64,000 bases of DNA from Hepsetus odoe. Taxonomy: Eukaryota; Chordata; Actinopteri; Characiformes; Hepsetidae. Shown one piece after another: positions 59,801 to 64,000 of this stretch. The stretch's first letter is position 1. Each line of letters begins with the position of its first letter. The stretch covers positions 7,919,723 to 7,983,722 of the forward strand of contig CM029367.1 of the NCBI GenBank assembly GCA_017165825.1, written 5' to 3'. A program made the position numbers and the translations under genes. The notes beneath the pieces are model-generated. The model saw only the letters and a program-made list of their open reading frames with translations, did not search any database and had not been told where the DNA came from.

Positions 59801-62655
59801 GCTGTGTTATGTTATGTTATACAAATGTTTTTGCCATAACAACTTTGCAGTCTTTGTAATGAAATAGGCACTTGTCATTGTCAGGGTTCTGGGAGTATTT
59901 ATGTTTGACAGAAAATTGTATTGTGTATCACAACAGCAAAATTTGTCACAGCAAAGATAAAATGTTGTTTACCTCAGTAGAAAGGAACTGCCATAGGACC
60001 AACAGTCAGCACATAGTTAGCAGTTACATTACCATAGTAGTATGATTGCATGCACAGTAGTTTTTTTAAACACTATAAACACTTGCCAGTTTTAAAATCT
60101 GCTTTTTGGTATATTTTGCAGGTGTACAGCAAAACAAGTTAGGAAATGTGCATAATATATGTTGCCTCTAGTCTTTCATGTGTGGTCAGTTGGCTGAAAT
60201 ATTTTGGTTGGCTATTTTTAATCTATCTATCTGTTTTTACTCCAAATATATTTGTACCAGCAGACTGCATATAAATGTATGCCAAGATTACATTCCTCTG
60301 ATGCTATAGAGTTTGCTAACTTAACATGAAACATAATGATAAAGCAGAGGTGGTTCTTCTATGTAATAGCTTAAAAACCCTGTTGCCAGTTTATTTACTA
60401 AGAATGCATGGGAAAATTATCTCATGCATTGTATCTGTATTCTAATGGAAAGACATCACTGCCATTTCAGACACCTTTCAGATGCCTGTTTTTTTTTAAC
60501 CAAAAATTTTGATTTGAAGTGGGTAAGAGAATTCTTTTAATCATTCAGAAATGTCTTGCCGTTTGGCTCTTAGATCACTCAGGCAGGCGTTCTTTTCCTT
60601 CCGTTTCTCTCCACTGCTTTGTCCCTCCGCTGAGAGTTGAGCTGTGCATGGCCCATTTTGCAGGGATCCAAACTCAATATTTTTTGAAACCAGAGTGCAC
60701 AGCATCCCCCTCCTCCCCCTGTAACCCCCCAAAGTGTAAGTTTTTGTTGAATGTGGCGCTGCTGAGTTGTTTGAGTCTGCTTTTCAGCCCCCAGATTCCT
60801 CTTGGATGAAGCTAGGCCTTTGACTAACTCCATATGGAATGTAGGAAGAACTCCAGTAACTGCTGGCTCAGGCACACAGCAAAATCATTTTGTGGTTTGC
60901 TAATATTTTTTCTTCTCCCTCTCTCTTGTTCTCTATCTACTCCTCTCTCTCCCTCCTGCAGACTATAAGAAAATGTATGGGGAAGAACATGGCTCATGCC
61001 AAGCAGGGATTGCGGGTGTTTTTACTGAGGTCAGTAACAGTGCATTTGTTGCACAGCAATATTTTCTATACTTTTTAGCGTTTGTTTTTATAATGCTGCT
61101 TATTTGGACTACTACTACATCATGCAACATCTACTACTCACATGTTGCAATGTTTCCCTTCTCTGTTTAGGAACATCAGCATGTCTCCTGTTTAGAGTCT
61201 GCTGTTTTAACATGAATGAAAGTTCAGAATAGAGAATTGCATGATAATGAACCTCATGAAGTCATTTTAACTGCATTTTAAGCCTCCCCTGTGGTGAAAT
61301 GTAAATGCGCAGGGCATGTGGATGGATTGTTTTTTACTTTTGCTTTTTGTTGTACTATGTGACCATTTCATCTTTTGTTTAAAGTTTAGCCAATCTGTTT
61401 GTGATACCATGGGTTTCAGGAGTGCTGCCCATTTGGAATAGATACCAGAACATAATCTGACGAAGTAGTGCCCAGTATGCAATTTAACAGTACCAACATG
61501 ATGCACTCTATGAGCCAGTGTTTTAGACAATGTTTAGAAGTAGACTAATCAAAATTTAATTTAATGTGAAAATCTCAGTAAATATGTTAAAAGTAGGCCT
61601 ACTATTTTTTAGTTTATTGTGTGGTTTAGGCAAGTGGATTAATTAAATTTTTACTAATAGTTGTAAGATACCTCAATGTAAATGAAATGTGAAATTTGAG
61701 ATATGGGATGAGATAACTGAGAAAAATTTTATTTGGGCAGCATTTGTTTCAGTTTGCAGATACAGATTAGTGTCAGTTTTACTGACAATAAACCAATCAG
61801 GTATAGCATTAAAAACATTTTAAGGTAAATTTAAAAACATCTGTGTATGATGCCACATGGCTGAATATTAAGGGGCTGATTTATGAGTTATGGGGCTGAG
61901 TTATGAGCTAATGAGTTAGCATAAGGATATGAGGAACATCAACAAGAGACAAATAGTTGTTATATCACTGGGTCAGAAAACCTCCAACCTCCAACCTCCA
62001 CACTGAGTGTGGGATGCTCCTTGAAGATAGTGGTTAGTCCCAATCAAAAGTGATCTAAGGAAGCACAACCTTGGGTCCTGTGCACCCAAGGTTCATCTAT
62101 GTACATGGAAAGTAAGGCTAATCCATGTGGTCTGATCCAGCAGATGAGTTTTCATAGCAGAAATTGCTGAAAAATAGTAGCCAAAAATAGCCATGAAACA
62201 AGCCTTCAATAGGCACTCAAGCATCAAAAATATATATTTTTGAAATAGTGGAATCTTAAGAATTATAATGTACATGGCCTGGGTTAATCTGGCAGAGCCG
62301 TGTTGAAGCATTAAAGAGATTTGGAGGTGAAGTCCACATGTTTTCCAGTCCCTTAAATACTCCTTTATATCGCTATAGTTAGCATTTTTAGGAATCAGAA
62401 AAACAATGGTGGCATTCCTCCAAGCTAGAATTGCCTGCTATCCAGGTGCTCCACAAATGGGTCATTGCTGGACCTTATCATCAGAGATTGGTCTTGCACT
62501 AACATCTTGTGTGACCATCAAGACCTTAAGCATCTAATCCAGATGGTTGGCCTTTAAGCATACTCTGTCAGTCAGTCTGTTAGATGTTAGTGGCCCGGCT
62601 GTAGGTGGTGTTTTGTGTGTTTGGCTAGCCTGACCTCCACCTCACCCTGTGTGCC

Positions 62656-62702
<47 letters not shown>

Positions 62703-63432
62703 CTGTGTGTGTGCCTGTGTGTGTGCCTGTGTGTGTGCGTGTGTGTGCCTGTGTGTGTGTGTTCCTCAAATGGGAAATAGTTCACTGGATAGCCAGTTGT
62801 GAAAATGGGCTCAAATCTGGTGTCTTTGCTCAGCTGTTTTTTTTTTTTTTGGTTTTTTTTAAGTATGTTAAATGCATTTAGGTTTTAATCAGCTTAATCG
62901 AAAGCTCTTTTATTAACCCCCTCATAATTGCAAACTTCAGATTTGCAAGTGCAAATAAAAAAGCTGACTGACTAAATGAGAAAGCTGACTGACTAAAGGT
63001 CAGTGCTTGTGGTCATTAGGTTTTAGATGCAATTGTATGAACTCAATTTTCTGGATGAAATTTTCAGAAACATTATGTTTATTTTCCAGGAGCTTGTTGT
63101 CATGGGGGCACCTGGATCATATTACTGGACCGGAACAGTCAAAGTGTTCAACATAACCTCCAATACACAGTATAGTCTCAACAAAGATAATTTGAGTTCT
63201 CAGAGATACAGTTACCTGGGTTTGTAATAGCTTTATCTTTTACTTATGGTTAATCGCTTTTTTTGAAAGACAATATGAGAACTGAACTGAACTGTCTGTA
63301 ACTTTTTGGTGATAGGTTATGCTGTGACAGCTGGCCACTTTTCCTCACCCACAACTATTGATGTTGCTGCAGGAGCCCCACAGGACAGTGGTGGAGGAAA
63401 AGTAGGTTGAATTTACTCTTAAGGCAATCTGG

Positions 63433-63469
<37 letters not shown>

Positions 63470-63582
63470 AAGACATTCTCTAATGTATTTTGACACTTTG
63501 ATTTCCATCTATTTCATAGGTTTACATTTTCAGAATTGAGGGTACATCTCTTGTGAAGACCTTTCAAGCCTCAGGGAAAATG
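44645..63582 (+). CDS. ITGA9: Integrin alpha-9, 5' part (first eight exons)
   Basis: Integrin alpha-9 pairs with beta-1 at the cell surface and binds tenascin-C, VCAM-1, EIIIA fibronectin and related ligands. The eight exons found join without any break into 894 nt (298 codons): a signal peptide, then YNINLEHPLVFRGPHESFFG, FHDNTRW, LVGAPRA, ACAHRWKNVYYESEHILPHG, GEEHGSCQAGIAGVFTE, VVMGAPGSYYWTGT and YAVTAGHF...GAPQD. These are the N-terminal beta-propeller FG-GAP repeats and match ITGA9 better than ITGA4 in EEHGSCQAGIAG and APGSYYW. About a third of the ~1035-residue protein is encoded here; the rest lies beyond the right edge. Confidence 0.93.
44833..45508. other. ITGA9 intron 1
   Basis: 676 bp with no recognisable feature; open frames within it read through the splice sites and are not supported as coding. 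Confidence 0.7.
45509..45636 (+). CDS. ITGA9: ITGA9 exon 2
   Basis: ILVGAPRANSSFSGSVHSPG then AVFKCRIHSNPDRRCTEVDL, first FG-GAP repeat with a conserved cysteine pair. Acceptor TTTTGGTAG, donor AGAG|GTGGGT. Confidence 0.92.
49190..49320 (-). repeat. Degenerate SINE, family A-like
   Basis: CAGTGGGCACTAATATCCAG, GTACCTTGCTTAAACAAACC, GGATGCAATCCCACAACCTT and GTCACAAGGCCACC keep the order of the minus-strand family A SINE but are strongly diverged. Confidence 0.5.
49558..49584. repeat. T homopolymer
   Basis: About 27 consecutive T bases in ITGA9 intron 2. Confidence 0.9.
50208..50433 (-). repeat. tRNA-derived SINE, family B, with 11-bp target duplication
   Basis: Minus-strand copy with B box GGGTTCGAACCCC and 3' end AAGCGGCAGAAAATGGATGG. 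Flanked by CAGCTAAAAAC at 50197-50207 and 50434-50444. The A-box region lacks a few bases compared with the 8.94 kb copy. Confidence 0.9.
51335..51441 (+). CDS. ITGA9: ITGA9 exon 3
   Basis: NKQRESCGKTCQGDRDDEWM then GVSLARQDKLNGKVL, matching CGKTCREDRDDEWMGVSLARQ in human ITGA9. Acceptor TATTTTTTCAG, donor CTG|GTAGGT. Confidence 0.95.
53077..53264 (-). repeat. tRNA-derived SINE, family A
   Basis: Minus strand: GGGCAGCCGTGGCCTAGTG head at the right end, TGGGTTCAAGTCC B box, and the CTTTCACTTCACTTTAAAG tail at the left end. The central TTGCCCTGAGGTACC segment is degraded. Confidence 0.7.
54093..54345 (+). repeat. SINE family D, + copy
   Basis: TCACAGCAAGAAGGTCCTGG, TTTGATTCCTAGG (B-box-like), GGAGGTTGCATGTTCTTCCC, TTCCTCCCACAATCCAAAAA and GATGGACTGATGACCTGTCC, the standard order of a very common teleost tRNA-derived repeat. 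Confidence 0.7.
54440..54650 (-). repeat. SINE family D, minus copy
   Basis: GCCTATCTCACACACTTACT, CCCAGGGGCAATTTACCATC, GGACCTGGGTGCC and GACAGCACAACCCACTGCGC are the reverse complement of the same family. With the + copy about 95 bp to the left it forms an inverted pair. Confidence 0.65.
55234..55357 (+). CDS. ITGA9: ITGA9 exon 4
   Basis: ACAHRWKNVYYESEHILPHG then YCSVIPPTLQGRTQALIPCY, almost identical in pattern to human ITGA9. Acceptor TTTCCATAG, donor GAGG|GTACTG, phase 0 to 1. Confidence 0.95.
55975..56145 (-). repeat. tRNA-derived SINE, family C, inside the RTE element
   Basis: Minus strand: GGTGATGGTCTAGTGGTAGG head at the right end, TGGGTTTAAC.. opposite the middle, and a TTTAGCAGACACTTATCCAG left end. 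RTE coding sequence resumes on each side. Confidence 0.75.
56883..57437. mobile_element. Mariner/Tc1-type MITE, 555 bp, inside the RTE element
   Basis: The ends CAGTACCGTGCAAGTTTTAG and CTAAAACTTTTGCACAGTACTG are inverted copies, flanked by TA (56881-56882 and 57438-57439), the Tc1/mariner target. The inverted match continues inward (GGCAGGTGTG..AAAAATGCT). No transposase is encoded. Confidence 0.88.
57449..57736 (+). repeat. SINE family B with 13-bp target duplication and a duplicated head
   Basis: Flanked by TGTATGTGAGCAG at 57436-57448 and 57737-57749. The tRNA-like head (GTGGTTAGGGTGTTGGCCAC plus ATGATCGGCAGAT) is present twice in tandem, then GGGTTCGAACCCC and the usual body. The left duplication copy includes the last bases of the neighbouring MITE and its TA, so this SINE arrived after that MITE. 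Confidence 0.92.
58154..58919. mobile_element. Mariner/Tc1-type MITE holding a SINE, inside the RTE element
   Basis: The ends CAGTTGAGGCCAAAATTATT and AATAATTTTGGCCTCAACTG are perfect inverted copies, flanked by TA (58152-58153 and 58920-58921). The RTE frame continues across the insertion (…LTKKQ on the left, AELQEAELKMLKFSL on the right). A family A SINE sits at 58372-58640. Confidence 0.88.
58372..58640 (-). repeat. tRNA-derived SINE, family A, inside the MITE
   Basis: Minus strand: GGGCAGCGGTGGCCTAGTGG head at the right end, TTGCCCTGAGGTACCCCTGA, AGCGGTGTTTGTGTGCATGG-like body and the TGACAAGGGTTGTCACTTTC end. This is the best-preserved family A copy in the window. Confidence 0.85.
59268..59358 (-). 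repeat. SINE family D, tRNA-head fragment
   Basis: GTCCAGGGTGCCCCTCCTGG, GACCTTTTCACGTTGAGGCA and AGTACCACCGTGCCAC are the minus-strand end of family D. It begins where RTE homology stops. Confidence 0.5.
59365..59673. mobile_element. MITE with TACA..GGGGTCC ends
   Basis: TACATGGGGTCCTTGAGTTG at the left and TAACTTGTGGACCCCCTGTA at the right are imperfect inverted repeats. Internal GATGTAAGTCGAAACACACC and AATGTCGTACGTCGAGTCTG are phrases of a common teleost MITE whose superfamily I cannot name. The TA at each end may be the target site. Confidence 0.65.
59777..59822 (+). repeat. TTATGCTATG tandem repeat
   Basis: About four imperfect copies of a 10-bp unit TTATGCTATG, with the last copies drifting to TTATGTTATG. 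Confidence 0.8.
59823..60961. other. ITGA9 intron 4, right part
   Basis: AT-rich on the left, then a TC-rich run (TTCTCCCTCTCTCTTG...) forming the polypyrimidine tract before exon 5. No gene or named repeat seen. Confidence 0.55.
60962..61029 (+). CDS. ITGA9: ITGA9 exon 5
   Basis: YKKMYGEEHGSCQAGIAGVF then TE, nearly identical to human ITGA9. Acceptor CCCTCCTGCAG, donor GAG|GTCAGT, phase 1 to 0. Confidence 0.95.
61785..62350 (+). mobile_element. Tc1/mariner-like relic (5' part)
   Basis: AACCAATCAGGTATAGCATT resembles the terminal repeat of a widespread fish Tc1-type element (CCGATCAGGCATAACATT). It is followed by TGGTTAGTCCCAATCAAAAG, GTGATCTAAGGAAGCACAAC and CATGTGGTCTGATCCAGCAG, in the order found at the start of that element's transposase. 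Strongly decayed and without a right end. About 250 bp more to the right (to ~62.6 kb) could not be assigned. Confidence 0.55.
62658..62762 (+). repeat. (GT)n with higher-order GTGTGTGCCT units
   Basis: About 20 GT units followed by repeats in which a GTGTGTGCCT-type decamer recurs several times. It is a microsatellite that has grown a longer repeat period. Confidence 0.9.
63090..63219 (+). CDS. ITGA9: ITGA9 exon 6
   Basis: ELVVMGAPGSYYWTGTVKVF then NITSNTQYSLNKDNLSSQRY and SYLG, FG-GAP repeat 3 region. The donor is CTGG|GTTTGT, a weak but GT-containing site that keeps phase with exon 7. Confidence 0.93.
63316..63401 (+). CDS. ITGA9: ITGA9 exon 7
   Basis: YAVTAGHFSSPTTIDVAAGA then PQDSGGGK, matching YAVTAGHFSHPSTIDVVGGAPQDKGIGK. 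Acceptor TGGTGATAG, donor AAA|GTAGGT. Confidence 0.95.
63437..63467. repeat. (AT)n microsatellite
   Basis: About 15 AT units in the short intron between ITGA9 exons 7 and 8. Confidence 0.9.
63520..63582 (+). CDS. ITGA9: ITGA9 exon 8
   Basis: VYIFRIEGTSLVKTFQASGK then M, matching VYIFRADRRSGTLIKIFQASGKK but three residues shorter in the loop. Acceptor TTTCATAG, donor ATG|GTTTGT. The next exon is outside the window. Confidence 0.9.
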
Positions 63583-64000
63583 GTTTGTAAAAAATATAGA
63601 CTGGTCTTTGAGTTCTTTCGTTGCATGCATTTTCACTCATTTTATGTCAGCAACTGCAACATTTTTATCAAAACATCATAAATGTTAGCACAAGTGGTCA
63701 ACTGTTTGTTTGTGCTAAAGAACCAGTTTTTGTTTCTGAAAAATACAGCCTGAAGAAAAAATGCTGGGCTCCACACACATTTCCCAAACATAGGTTTAAG
63801 TACAAGGTACACATGTGTTATGTAAGGTATCTTAAAGTAGTTGGATTTGTATAAATGTTCTTGTCTTTAATAATATTTAACCCCATTCTGATTTTCTGGT
63901 TTTGTGTATTCACAATAATAGATTATTTCTTCTCTCTAAAAAACGTAGTATAATAAAAAATACAATATGCATGTTGTCAGATGATCTTGTTTAAGGACAG
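63583..64000. other. ITGA9 intron 8, left part
   Basis: AT-rich intron running off the window, nothing recognised. Confidence 0.7.

Noticed and set aside
62700..62762. Regularly spaced short repeats that might look like a CRISPR-type array
   Set aside because: The units are variants of (GT)n with no unique spacers, in animal intron DNA.

Overview
The window is animal nuclear DNA, almost certainly from a ray-finned (teleost) fish. It is AT-rich and intron-rich, with GT/AG-bounded exons, and is packed with repeat families typical of teleosts: an L2-type LINE with an (AATTG)n tail, an RTE/Rex3-like LINE, Tc1/mariner relics, several tRNA-derived SINEs, hAT MITEs and a chromodomain Ty3/Gypsy element. 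An otophysan (catfish- or characin-like) source is only an impression from the SINE types.

Two host genes lie head to tail on the + strand. The first (about 10.7-43.6 kb) is GOLGA4 (golgin-245/p230), a trans-Golgi tether: a short N-terminal exon, many coiled-coil exons including a ~4 kb exon, and a C-terminal GRIP domain split over the last exons. The second (from 44.6 kb, running off the right edge) is the 5' part of ITGA9, integrin alpha-9: signal peptide plus the first part of the beta-propeller in eight exons that form 894 open nucleotides. GOLGA4 next to ITGA9 in the same orientation matches the human 3p22 arrangement.

Left flank (1-10.4 kb): no host gene. It holds a Tc1 relic, a nearly complete but mutated L2-type LINE (about 0.9-5.4 kb), an RTE fragment and several SINEs. 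GOLGA4 introns (10.8-42.9 kb): a 301-bp foldback element with TTA duplications, nested SINEs, hAT MITEs, and a GC-rich block (21.05-28.86 kb) made of a minus-strand Gypsy element with 5-bp target duplications and a plus-strand LINE with 11-bp target duplications ending 24 bp before a GOLGA4 splice acceptor. ITGA9 introns: the main feature is an RTE LINE at 55.5-59.3 kb carrying a stack of SINE and mariner-type insertions whose order can be read from their junctions.

The main oddities are about ten frame breaks and stops in otherwise well-conserved GOLGA4 exons (residual sequencing indels or gene decay, not decidable here), an apparently missing GOLGA4 coiled-coil exon, a GC-AG intron, and a SINE family that shares its 3' tail with the 25.7-28.9 kb LINE. 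I found no evidence of a novel multi-gene system. The interest lies in mobile-element structure and the state of GOLGA4.
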